Positions 52,977 to 61,946 of a stretch of DNA of 64,000 nt are shown one piece after another. Each line of letters opens with the position of its first letter. Positions within the stretch are counted from its first letter, which is position 1. The DNA comes from JAFDWI01 sp963764215 (lineage in GTDB: Bacteria > Actinomycetota > Acidimicrobiia > Acidimicrobiales > Iamiaceae): positions 806,001 through 870,000 of the forward strand of contig CAVXRS010000005.1 of the NCBI GenBank assembly GCA_963764215.1, given 5' to 3'. The notes beneath the pieces were generated by a model that was not told the DNA's origin, ran no database searches, and saw only the letters and a list, made by a program, of their open reading frames with translations. The position numbers were made by a program, and so were the translations under genes.

Positions 52977-53399
52977 ATGCAAGGCATCACCCTCGACCCG
53001 ACCCACCCGGCCCGACGCGCCGCCCTGGCTTCGATCCGGGCCGTCGAGGCCGGGGATCGGGACGACTGGCTGTCGCTGTTCGCCGACGATGCCGTCGTCG
53101 CCGACCCGGTCGGTCCTTCACCGCTCGACCCCGAGGGTGCCGGGCATCGTGGCAGAGCCGCGATCGCGGCGTTCTACGACACGGTGATCGCCCAGGCCCA
53201 GGTGAGGTTCACGATCCGTGAGTCGTACGCCGCCGGAGACGAGTGCGCCAACGTGGGCACGATCACCTCCACCTTCTCCGACGGCAGCGCGGGCGTGGTC
53301 GACGGCGTGTACGTCTACCGGGTGAACGCCGCGGGCGAGTTGATCTCGGTCCGCGCCTACTGGGAGTTCGATCAGCTCCGTTCGATTCCGGCACCGTGA
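52977..53399 (+). CDS. SnoaL/NTF2-like domain protein
   Basis: 140 aa single-domain protein of the NTF2-like (ketosteroid isomerase/SnoaL) fold: ASIRAVEAGDRDDWLSLFAD, DDAVVADPVGP, GRAAIAAFYDTVIAQAQVRF and GVYVYRVNAAGELISVRAYW. Members bind small hydrophobic ligands; some are isomerases. The ligand and role are unknown. It starts 74 bp from the divergent dinG-like gene and ends 18 bp before uppS. Confidence 0.8.
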   Translation: MQGITLDPTHPARRAALASIRAVEAGDRDDWLSLFADDAVVADPVGPSPLDPEGAGHRGRAAIAAFYDTVIAQAQVRFTIRESYAAGDECANVGTITSTFSDGSAGVVDGVYVYRVNAAGELISVRAYWEFDQLRSIPAP

Positions 53400-53417
53400 C
53401 GTTCGGACCGATGACCG

Positions 53418-54152
53418 GTGAACGGGAAACCCGACATGCCCCCTGAAGGGATCGATCCGGAACGGATTCCCCGCCACGTCGCCTGTGTGATGGACGGCAA
53501 CGGTCGCTGGGCCCAGCAGCGGGGGCTCAAGCGGACCGATGGGCACGCCGCGGGCGAGGACGCGCTCTTCGACACCGTCGAAGGGGCGCTCGAGCTCGGT
53601 CTCGATCACTTCACCGTCTACGCGTTCAGCACCGAGAACTGGAAGCGTCCCGCGGACGAGGTGCGGTATCTGATGGGATTCAACGAGGGAATCCTGATGC
53701 GCCACACCGACGAGCTGGACGAGAAGGGCGTACGGATCAGATTTCTGGGACGCCGCAACTGGCGGGTGCCACGGCGGATCCTGCGGCGCATCGACGAAGC
53801 GACCGAGCAGACCCGATCGAACACGCGCCTGTCGTTCAACGTCTGCTTCAACTACGGCGGTCGGGCCGAGATCGTCGACGCGGTGCGGGCGCTCGTGGCC
53901 GAGGGGGTTCCTGCGGACAAGATCGACGAGCGGGCGATCCACCGTCACCTGTACGCGCCGGAGGTGCCCGACCCGGATCTGGTCGTGCGCACGTCGGGGG
54001 AGTACCGGATCTCCAACTTCCTCCTCTGGCAGCTCGCGTACAGCGAACTGATCTTCACCGACGTGCTCTGGCCGGACTTCCGACGGGGCCACCTGTTCGA
54101 CGCGGTCCGTGAATTCCAGGCCCGCAACCGCCGGTTCGGCGGGGTCATGTGA
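53418..54152 (+). CDS. uppS: Isoprenyl transferase (undecaprenyl diphosphate synthase type)
   Basis: 244 aa cis-prenyltransferase that extends isoprenyl diphosphates to make the lipid carrier of cell wall synthesis. The catalytic CVMDGNGRWAQQRGLKRTDG holds the Mg-binding Asp; FTVYAFSTENWKRPADEVRY and LVVRTSGEYRISNFLLWQLA with SELIFTDVLWPDF are all family motifs. Actinobacteria often have two such enzymes with different chain lengths; which product this makes cannot be read. GTG 53418 is the listed start; ATG 53436 is possible. The stop overlaps the recO start. Confidence 0.95.
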   Translation: MNGKPDMPPEGIDPERIPRHVACVMDGNGRWAQQRGLKRTDGHAAGEDALFDTVEGALELGLDHFTVYAFSTENWKRPADEVRYLMGFNEGILMRHTDELDEKGVRIRFLGRRNWRVPRRILRRIDEATEQTRSNTRLSFNVCFNYGGRAEIVDAVRALVAEGVPADKIDERAIHRHLYAPEVPDPDLVVRTSGEYRISNFLLWQLAYSELIFTDVLWPDFRRGHLFDAVREFQARNRRFGGVM

Positions 54153-54862
54153 GCCGACCCGTCTACCGTGAGCGGGCGGTCGTGCTGCGCACCCACAAGC
54201 TCGGTGAGGCCGACCGGATCATCGTGTTGGTCACCGAGTCCCGCGGCAAGGTTCGGGCGGTGGCCAAAGGGGTCCGCAAGACGACGTCGAAGTTCGGGGC
54301 CCGCCTGGAGCCGACCACCCACGTGGCCGTGCAGCTCTACGAGGGACGCACCCTGGACGTGATCACCCAGGCCGAGCGGATCGAGGTCTACCCGCAGCTA
54401 CGGCGCGACCTGGACGTGTTGCGTTCGTCGGTGACGATGCTCGAGGTGGTCGACCAGATCGCCCAGGAAGGCTCGAACGACCCGGCGCACTATCGGATGT
54501 TGAGCGGAGCGCTCCGGACCCTGGATGCCACGCGGAGCCCCGTGGTCGCCCCGGCGTTCTTCGCCAAGCTGCTGGCGCACGACGGCGTCCGGCCGGTGAC
54601 CGACCGGTGCGCGGTCTGTGGCGAGGCCGGCGAGCTGGTCGCGTTCGATCTGACCGAGGGTGGGGCTTTGTGTCGGGCCCATCGGCGGGGTGGGCCGATA
54701 TCGCCCGCGGCACTGGGATTGTTCGACGACGTGCTCTCGGGGCGGCTGAACCAGGTGATCGCCCAGCCACCCGAAGCAGGCATCGACGAGTTCACCGGCG
54801 TGGTGACCCGGGCGATGGAGACGCACCTGGAACGCCGTCTGCGCTCGCTCGCCGACCTGTAG
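54149..54862 (+). CDS. recO: DNA repair protein RecO
   Basis: 237 aa. N-terminal OB fold (YRERAVVLRTHKLGEADRII; TESRGKVRAVAKGVRKTTSK), helical middle, and a zinc-finger region CAVCGEAGELVAFDLTEGGA with LCRAH. RecO loads RecA onto SSB-coated gaps with RecR and anneals strands. GTG 54149 overlaps the uppS stop, so the two are coupled; era-recO-uppS linkage is common in bacteria. Confidence 0.95.
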   Translation: MSRPVYRERAVVLRTHKLGEADRIIVLVTESRGKVRAVAKGVRKTTSKFGARLEPTTHVAVQLYEGRTLDVITQAERIEVYPQLRRDLDVLRSSVTMLEVVDQIAQEGSNDPAHYRMLSGALRTLDATRSPVVAPAFFAKLLAHDGVRPVTDRCAVCGEAGELVAFDLTEGGALCRAHRRGGPISPAALGLFDDVLSGRLNQVIAQPPEAGIDEFTGVVTRAMETHLERRLRSLADL

Positions 54863-54938
54863 GAGCCGGAGTCGGCGCGGCCGCGCTGTTCGTCACACCC
54901 GGGCACGCCGGGCGGACTGGTTCGGGGAATCGACGGAC

Positions 54939-55661
54939 TCAGGTGCTGATCGGCTTCCACCGTTGGGCCTGGTCGTCGAACTCCAACCAGGCGCTCTGTG
55001 CCGAGTCGTACTGGATGTAGGCCCCTCGGGCCGCGTCCCAGACGGGTTGGTCGAGTGGCAACGGGCTCGCCGGTACCATCGCGGGCAGCATCGCGGGTTC
55101 CTGCACGATGCGGGGATCGGGGACGACACCGAACGCGGCGCGGTCGACCACGAGGGTTCCCGCCGCCCGGTCGCCGAGGCGTCGATGCCCTCTGGATCCG
55201 TTCGCGGTGACGAAGGCGATCAGCCCGAAGAAGAGTCCGTCGACGATCCACAACAGGCTCCGGATGATCGCCCGGCCGAACCCGCACGGCCCACCCGTCG
55301 TGTCGCGCACCACCCGGACGCCCACCGCGAGCTTTCCCGGCGTCCAGCCGTAGCGGCCTTCGACCCAGGCGAACACGATCCACTTCGCGGCACTCAGCGC
55401 TGTCCACCACGCGGCCGGCAAAGACGCGACCAGCGCGGTCGTGCCGTCGAGGGGAAAGCAGAGACGGCCCGTGGTCGAATGGAAGCCGCAGTAGTTGGAC
55501 GAGTCGGCGACGTGCACGGTGTGCATGCTGGTCAGGATCATCCAGAACGGGAGAAACCCGATCACGACGTCGATCAACAGGTCGACGATCGTGGCCACGA
55601 CCCGTTTGCCGATGACTGCGGTCGGGTCGTACCAGGTGGCCAGTCCCGACGGTCCGCTCAG
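54939..55661 (-). CDS. RDD-family membrane protein, copy 1 (start uncertain)
   Basis: About 230-240 aa. The RDD domain has IGKRVVATIVDLLIDVVIGF, a polytopic middle, LGDRAAGTLVVDRAAF and a C-terminal tag WDAARGAYIQYDSAQSAWLE ... KPIST. The function of RDD proteins is mostly unknown, with Na+/H+ antiport reported for some. No ATG, GTG or TTG fits the expected start: an in-frame CTG at 55661 overlaps the stop of copy 2 (CTGA), and GTG 55598 would cut into the domain. Translation may be coupled from copy 2. Confidence 0.7.
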   Translation of the reverse strand: MSGPSGLATWYDPTAVIGKRVVATIVDLLIDVVIGFLPFWMILTSMHTVHVADSSNYCGFHSTTGRLCFPLDGTTALVASLPAAWWTALSAAKWIVFAWVEGRYGWTPGKLAVGVRVVRDTTGGPCGFGRAIIRSLLWIVDGLFFGLIAFVTANGSRGHRRLGDRAAGTLVVDRAAFGVVPDPRIVQEPAMLPAMVPASPLPLDQPVWDAARGAYIQYDSAQSAWLEFDDQAQRWKPIST

Positions 55662-56579
55662 GTGCTGATCGGCTTCCACTGTTGCACCCGGTCGTCGAAC
55701 TCGAGCCACGCCCCCCGCGCCGAGTCGTACTGGATGTAGGCGTGGCGGGCGTCGTCCCAGATCGGCTTGTCGGCTTCGTAGTCGGCCGAGCCCGCGGACG
55801 GGGCGGTGGGCGGTGCCATGGGCGGTGCTGTCGGGGGCCCGCCCGGCGTCGTGGGCGGTGTCGTCTGGGGCCCACCCGGCGTCGTGGGCGCCCAGGGAGC
55901 CTGCGCGGCGGGCGGGCCCATCGGTGGCTGGCCGGGCTGACCCATCGGGTACGCACCCAGGGGCGGTCCCACCTGCTGGTAGGTGCCCCACCCGGGCTGT
56001 CCCGGGAGGATCACCGGATGGCCGACCTGGGCCTGGGGAACCACGTACGTGCCCGCGCCCATGTCCCCGACACGTCGGTGGCCGGTCGTGGTGAGCATCA
56101 GGATGCCGCCGACCACCGGAAGCCCGCAGGTGATCGCATCGACGACCCACAGCACCGTGCGGATCGCCGACGGGCCGATACCGGCGAGCGACCCGTCGGA
56201 CTTCACGATCCGCAGGCCCATGGCCAACTTGCCGAGGCTCGCCCCGAGCAGACCCTGGTAGACGATGAACACGACGACGAGCGCCAGGAACAGCCAGATC
56301 CCGTTCGAGTAGTTGGAGATCGTGCTGGCGGTGCCGTTGGAAGTCGAAGCACAGCCCGTTGTGCACGGTCTTCCAGTCGGCACAGAACTGTTTCGCCGCC
56401 AGATCGTTCTGGAACTGGTGGCTACTGGTCTCGGGCGCGATCCCCAGGAGTCGGCTCAGAACCTGGCTGACCACCACGTAGATCACGCCGTCGATGATCC
56501 ACACGATCGTCCGTTTGCCTGCGACGTTCGTCGGATCGACGGGCATCGGGGGCGGCATGTTGTACGCCTGATAGCTCAC
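55658..56579 (-). CDS. RDD-family membrane protein, copy 2 (frameshifted)
   Basis: 306 aa after repair. Order: start MPPPMP and VDPTNVAGKRTIVWIIDGVI, an extracytoplasmic loop with two Cys, LFLALVVVFIVYQGLLGASL, LGKLAMGLRIVKSDGSLAGI, DMGAGTYVV, then a Pro/Gly-rich linker and the same C-terminal tag as copy 1 (WDDARHAYIQYDSARGAWLE ... KPIST). The frame breaks at GACTTCCAACGG (minus strand, plus about 56337-56341); removing one C gives GLCFDFNGTASTISNYSNG. GTG 56579 is chosen because a TAGCGT box ends 7 nt upstream. It is divergent from glyS. Confidence 0.75.
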
Positions 56580-56670
56580 CGACTGCACGCTAGTAGGCCG
56601 ACCGGGTTCGGTCGTGGAGTCCGGATACGCACATGAGCGCACCGCGGGGTCCCCACTACCCTGACTGTCC

Positions 56671-58011
56671 ATGAGCGCCCAGCCGGCCGATGACCAGACC
56701 GATCCGACGGATCGGATGGACGCGATCCTCAACCTGTCCAGGAGGCGGGGTTTCGTCTTTCCCTCCGCCGAGATCTACGGCGGATTCCGCTCCACCTACG
56801 ACTACGGGCCGATCGGCGTGCTGCTGCTGCGCAACGTGAAGGATGCGTGGTGGCGTTCGATGGTGCAGCTCCGACACGACGTCGTGGGACTGGATGCGGC
56901 GATCCTCGGCCCGCCGAAGATCTGGCAGGCATCGGGGCACTTGACGAACTTCTCCGATCCGCTGGTGGATTGCCGCAACTGCAAGGAGCGCTTCCGGCTC
57001 GACAAGCTCGACGATCCGGATCAGTGCCCGAACTGTGGCAGCCGCGGCACCTTCACCGAGGCGCGCCAGTTCAACCTGATGTTCTCCACCCACGCCGGAC
57101 CGGTCGAATCGGCGGCCACCGAGGCATACCTGCGCCCGGAGACCGCGCAGGGGATGTTCACGAACTTCGCCAACGTGCTCACCACCTCTCGCAAGAAGCC
57201 GCCGTTCGGGATCGCCCAGGTCGGCAAGTCGTTCCGCAACGAGATCACCCCGCAGAACTTCGTCTTCAGGACCCGGGAATTCGAACAGATGGAGATGGAG
57301 TACTTCGTGCCCCCGGCCGAGGCCGACGAGTGGTATCGCTACTGGTGTGACCAGCGATTCCGCTGGTACGTGGATCTGGGCATTCCCGAAGACGAGCTCC
57401 GTCTGCGCCCGCACGACGCGGACGAGTTGAGCCACTACTCACTGGCGACCTCGGACGTCGAATTCGCGTTCCCCTGGGGTTGGGACGAACTGGAGGGGAT
57501 CGCCAACCGCGGTGACTACGACCTGTCTGCGCACGCCGCCGCCTCGGGGGAGAAGCTCGACTACTTCGACCAGAGCACCGGTGAGCGGTACCGGCCCTAT
57601 GTGATCGAACCTGCGGCCGGCGCGACCCGCACGATGATGGCGTTCCTGCTGGCGGCGTTCCACACCGAGACCGTGCGGGGCGAGACACGCACGGTGCTGC
57701 GTCTGCACCCCCGCCTGGCGCCCTACAAGGTGGCGGTGCTGCCGTTGTCCAAGAAGCCGGAGCTGGCCGGCGTGGCGATGGAGGTGCTGGGTCTGATCCA
57801 ACCCCGCTGGATGGCCGACTACGACGAGACCCAGAACATCGGGCGTCGCTACCGGCGTCAGGACGAACTCGGCACGCCGTTGTGCGTGACCGTGGACTTC
57901 GACTCGCTCGAGGACCGTGCGGTCACGGTGCGTGACCGCGACACCATGGATCAGGAACGCGTCCCGATCGACGGCCTGGTCGGCTATCTGGATGCACGGC
58001 TGGGTCTGTAG
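56671..58011 (+). CDS. glyS: Glycine--tRNA ligase (alpha2 type)
   Basis: 446 aa class II synthetase, the single-chain type rather than the alpha/beta GlyQS. Motif 2: FRNEITPQNFVFRTREFEQM with EMEYF; motif 3: ATRTMMAFLLAAF. A CxxC zinc-like insert (VDCRNCKERFRL ... CPNCGSRG) is present, as in actinobacterial enzymes, and the anticodon domain starts RLAPYKVAVLPLSKK. ATG 56671 has TACCCT 8 nt upstream (leaderless type). Confidence 0.97.
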   Translation: MSAQPADDQTDPTDRMDAILNLSRRRGFVFPSAEIYGGFRSTYDYGPIGVLLLRNVKDAWWRSMVQLRHDVVGLDAAILGPPKIWQASGHLTNFSDPLVDCRNCKERFRLDKLDDPDQCPNCGSRGTFTEARQFNLMFSTHAGPVESAATEAYLRPETAQGMFTNFANVLTTSRKKPPFGIAQVGKSFRNEITPQNFVFRTREFEQMEMEYFVPPAEADEWYRYWCDQRFRWYVDLGIPEDELRLRPHDADELSHYSLATSDVEFAFPWGWDELEGIANRGDYDLSAHAAASGEKLDYFDQSTGERYRPYVIEPAAGATRTMMAFLLAAFHTETVRGETRTVLRLHPRLAPYKVAVLPLSKKPELAGVAMEVLGLIQPRWMADYDETQNIGRRYRRQDELGTPLCVTVDFDSLEDRAVTVRDRDTMDQERVPIDGLVGYLDARLGL

Positions 58012-58117
58012 CCGACCCGAACTCCTCCTTCTCCTTCTACTTCTCGAGCTTCTCGAGCGAAATCTGCACGGGAGTGCCGCTCTGGGCGGTGAGGTCGGAA
58101 AAGTTTGGTGGCGGGGC

Positions 58118-59038
58118 CTACAAGGCCCGGCGGATGGCATCCGCCGCCAGGCTGCGCGCCACGGCACAATCGGGTAGGAAGTCCAGGTCGAAGAACCCAT
58201 GGATCTCGGTGTCGAAGTGCCGGTGCTCCACGGGCACGCCGGCCGCTTCGAGTGCCTCGGCATACGCGATGCCTTCGTCGCGCAACGGGTCGAACTGCGC
58301 GGTGATCACCATGGCCGGAGGCAGGTCCGACAAGTCGGCCGCGAGGAGCGGCGACACCCGGGGCGACGCCGGATCACGACCTGCCAGGTACTGCTCGGCG
58401 AACCAGCGCATGTTGTCCAACGTGAGGAAGTACCCCACTGCGTTCTCGTGATGGGAAGGGTGGTCGCCGGACAGGTCCACCACCGGATAGACCAACAACT
58501 GGTAGGCGATGGCCGGTCCGCCGGCGGCGCGGGCGAGCTGACAGGCCACCGCAGTGAGGTTGCCACCGGCCGAATCACCCCCCACGGCGAGCCGGTCCGG
58601 GTCGATCCCGAGTTGCTCGGACTGCTCCAGCACCCAGCGGAGTGCCGCGACCACGTCATCGATCGCAGCCGGGAACGGATGTTCGGGCGCCAGGTGGTAA
58701 TCCACGCTCACCACCACGACCCCCGCTTCGTTCGCCAACGTCCGGCACGTCGAATCAGCCGTGGCGAGATCCCCCAGCACGAACCCGCCACCGTGGATCC
58801 ACACCAACGCTCCGGTCGTCTCTGCGGTGTCGCTCGGATGGTACGAACGGACCGTGAAGTCGCCGTGCTGACCACTGGAGACGGTGTGGTCCTCCACGGC
58901 GGCGACCGGGGGTCCTTCGATCGTGGCGAGCTGCGCGTAGCCGGCCCGGGCCGCTTCAGGGCCCACCTCGGCGAGCGGAGGCATGTCGAGGCCGTTGAGG
59001 AAGTCGAGGAACTGCTGCACCGCTTCGTCGGGAGGCAT
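58118..59038 (-). CDS. Alpha/beta hydrolase, hormone-sensitive-lipase family
   Basis: 306 aa esterase. Oxyanion motif VWIHGGGFVLGDLATAD, nucleophile LAVGGDSAGGNLTAVA, Asp in FDPLRDEGIAYAEAL, and His in TEIHGFFDL form the HSL (family IV) triad. It hydrolyses short-chain esters or prodrug-like acylated compounds; the substrate is unknown. GGAG about 9 nt before the ATG supports the start. Its stop lies 107 bp from the convergent glyS end. Confidence 0.9.
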   Translation of the reverse strand: MPPDEAVQQFLDFLNGLDMPPLAEVGPEAARAGYAQLATIEGPPVAAVEDHTVSSGQHGDFTVRSYHPSDTAETTGALVWIHGGGFVLGDLATADSTCRTLANEAGVVVVSVDYHLAPEHPFPAAIDDVVAALRWVLEQSEQLGIDPDRLAVGGDSAGGNLTAVACQLARAAGGPAIAYQLLVYPVVDLSGDHPSHHENAVGYFLTLDNMRWFAEQYLAGRDPASPRVSPLLAADLSDLPPAMVITAQFDPLRDEGIAYAEALEAAGVPVEHRHFDTEIHGFFDLDFLPDCAVARSLAADAIRRAL

Positions 59039-59287
59039 GGCCGATCGCTCCGTTCCGGGGTCGACGGGGAATGCCCCAGTATCGCAAGGCCCGGCCGGTC
59101 GATGTGCACCGTGTCGGCAACGTCCCCGGGGCGGGACCGGTTCCCACTACGCTGACACGCCACGAACTCCCGTTGCGGCGCCGGCTCGGCAAGATCCCGA
59201 ACCGGTCGTCATTGCGGGCAGTGTGCCGTGGCGACGGCGAACCCGACCGCTGCGTACCGATCCATCCCCACGAACCCGGAGAGATGC

Positions 59288-61913
59288 GTGCCCCTCGTCT
59301 ATGCCTTCGATCACAAGCATCGCCGCCCCCCGATGCAGCTCAAGAATCTGCTCGGTGGGAAGGGGGCGAACCTGGCGGAGATGACCTCGGTCCTCGACCT
59401 CCCGGTGCCGGCGGGGTTCACGATCAGCACCGACGCCTGCCGCGGCGTATCTCACCAGCGGCTGGCCGGCCGAACTGGACGCGCAGATCGAACGTCACGT
59501 GGCCAAGCTCGAACGCGCCATGGGGCGTCGGATCGGCGACCCGGACGACCCCCAGCTGGTGAGTGTGCGTTCCGGCGCAGCCCAGTCGATGCCCGGCATG
59601 ATGGACACGGTGCTGAACCTGGGCCTGAACGACGAGTCGGTCGAGGGCCTCGCCACCGTCACCGGTCAGGAACGTTTCGCCTACGACTCCTACCGCCGCT
59701 TCATCGCGATGTACGGCCGGATCGTGTTGGGCATCGAGGCCGCGGCGTTCGACACGCCACTGGAGCAGGCCAAGGCCGACTCCGGGGTGGCCAATGACGC
59801 CCAGTTGTCGGCGACGGCGCTCCGCAAGGTGTGCACCTCCTACAAGCGGCTGGTGGCCAGGCGAACCAAGGCGGCGTTCCCCCAGGACCCGCGCGCGCAG
59901 TTGCGCGGTGCGATCGAAGCGGTGTTCGCATCGTGGAACACGCCGCGGGCGGTGGCCTATCGCACGCGGGAGAAGATCAGCCACGACCTGGGCACCGCGG
60001 TGAACGTCCAGGCGATGGTCTTCGGCAACCGTGACGACAATTCGGGAACCGGTGTGGGCTTCACCCGGAACGCGGCCACCGGCGAGAACAAGCCCTACGG
60101 CGACTTTCTCGTCAACGCCCAGGGCGAGGATGTCGTCGCCGGGATCCGCAACACCGCGAACCTCGACGAACTGGGCCGACTGTTCCCGAAGATCCACGCG
60201 CAGCTCCTCGCCATCTTCGACCGCCTCGAGCGGCACTACCGGGACATGTGCGACACCGAGTTCACGATCGAGCAGGGCAAGTTGTGGATGCTCCAGACAC
60301 GGGTCGGCAAGCGCACCGGTCGGGCCGCGCTGACCATGGCCGTGGACATGACCCGCGACAAGCACATCAAGCTGACCCGTGGCGAGGCCGTGGCCCGCGT
60401 CACCGCCGACCATCTCGATCAGGTCCTGCACCCGCAGTTCGGCGACCGCGACATCGACGTGCTCACGAAGGGCCTCGCGGCATCGCCGGGCGCCGCGGTG
60501 GGAGCGGCCGTTTTCGATTCGGACCGCGCCGTGGCGGCCGTCGATCAGGGTGAACAGGTCATCCTGGTGCGGAGCGAGACCTCGCCCGACGACGTTCACG
60601 GGATGCAGGCGTCTCAGGGGATTCTCACCGCGCGGGGCGGGCTCGTTTCCCATGCGGCGGTCGTCGCACGGGGATGGGGGATCCCCGCGGTGGTCGGTGC
60701 CGAGGCCGTCCACATCGATGGGGCGTCGGCCACCGTGGACGGGGTCGAGATCTCCGAGGGGGACGTCATCTCGATCAACGGATCCACGGGCGAGGTCGTG
60801 AAAGGGGCGGTCGAGCTGGTGGCCGCCGAACCCCCGCCCGAGTTCGACAAGATCCTCGGGTGGGCCGACACGATCCGCAAGGGCAAGCTGGCGGTGCGGG
60901 CCAACGCCGACAACGGCGAGGACGCTGCCACCGCGCGCAGCTTCGGCGCGGAGGGCATCGGGTTGTGCCGCACCGAGCACATGTTCCTCGCCGAGGATCG
61001 CCTCCCGTTGGTGCGGCGGATGATCCTCGCCGACACCCCGGCGGCGGAAGCCAAGGCCCTCGACGAGCTGCACACCGTGCAGAAGCAGGACTTCGCCGAG
61101 ATTCTCGAAGCGATGGACGGCCTGCCGGTGACCGTGCGGCTGCTCGACCCACCGCTGCACGAGTTTCTCCCCGACCTCGAATCACTGGAGATCGAAGCGG
61201 CCACCTCCACGCTCTCGAAGCGCAAGGCGAAACTGCTCGCAGCGGCCCGCTCCTGGCACGAGGTCAACCCCATGCTGGGCGTGCGCGGCGTGCGTCTGGG
61301 CATCCTCAAGCCGGGGCTGTACGCCATGCAGGTGCGGGCGCTGGTGGAAGCCGCGCTCGAGCGCATCGACGCGGGCGGCAGGCCCCGGATCGAGGTGATG
61401 ATCCCCCTGACGGTGTCACGGGCGGAACTCGCCGAAGCACGCGGCTGGGTCGCCGAAGCAATCGCCGAGGCGTCCAAGGGCCACAAGCGCAAGCCCCGCG
61501 TGCTGATCGGTACGATGATCGAGACACCGCGGGCCGCGCTGTGTGCCGAGGAGATCGCCATGGAGGCCGACTTCTTCAGCTTCGGGACGAACGATCTGAC
61601 CCAGATGACGTTCGGGTTCAGCCGGGACGACATCGAAGCACGACTGATGGCGCCGTATCTGGAGATGGGCCTGCTGAAGCGCAATCCGTTCGAAACGGTC
61701 GATGCGCAGGGTGTGGGTCAGCTCGTGCACATGGGCGCCAAGGGCGGCCGCCGCACCGATCCGAAACTCAAGATCGGAGTCTGCGGAGAACACGGCGGCG
61801 ATCCCGAATCCATCAAGGTGTTCTACGACGCCGGTCTGAACTACGTGTCGTGCTCGCCGTACCGGGTGCCCATCGCCCGGCTCGCCGCGGCCCAGGCGGT
61901 GCTGGGCGGATGA
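59288..61913 (+). CDS. ppdK: Pyruvate, phosphate dikinase (frameshifted near the N-terminus)
   Basis: 874 aa after repair, the normal PPDK length. The enzyme converts pyruvate, ATP and Pi to PEP, AMP and PPi, or runs in reverse in PPi-based glycolysis. Seen: LKNLLGGKGANLAEMTSVLD (ATP-grasp), QLVSVRSGAAQSMPGMMDTV, the phosphohistidine GGLVSHAAVVARGWGIPAVV, and the PEP domain (GLCRTEHMFLAEDRL; FSFGTNDLTQMTFGFSRDD; GVCGEHGGDPESI). The break is near the start: removing one G at CGCGGCGTAT (59441-59450) joins STDACR to AYLTSGWPAELDAQ. GTG 59288 has GGAG 7 nt upstream. Confidence 0.95.
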
Positions 61914-61946
61914 CCCTCACGGGGCTTCGAGACTCGTGAGCGGCTG

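Noticed and set aside
58020..58060. Pyrimidine-rich repeats and CTCGAG-CTT-CTCGAG after glyS as a repeat element
   Set aside because: Short, unique in the window by eye and in a convergent intergenic gap; probably a weak terminator region at most.
2441..59450. Programmed ribosomal frameshifting as a common cause of the broken genes
   Set aside because: The sites lack slippery heptamers or shared structure, differ in direction, and hit unrelated housekeeping genes that are not frameshifted in other bacteria.
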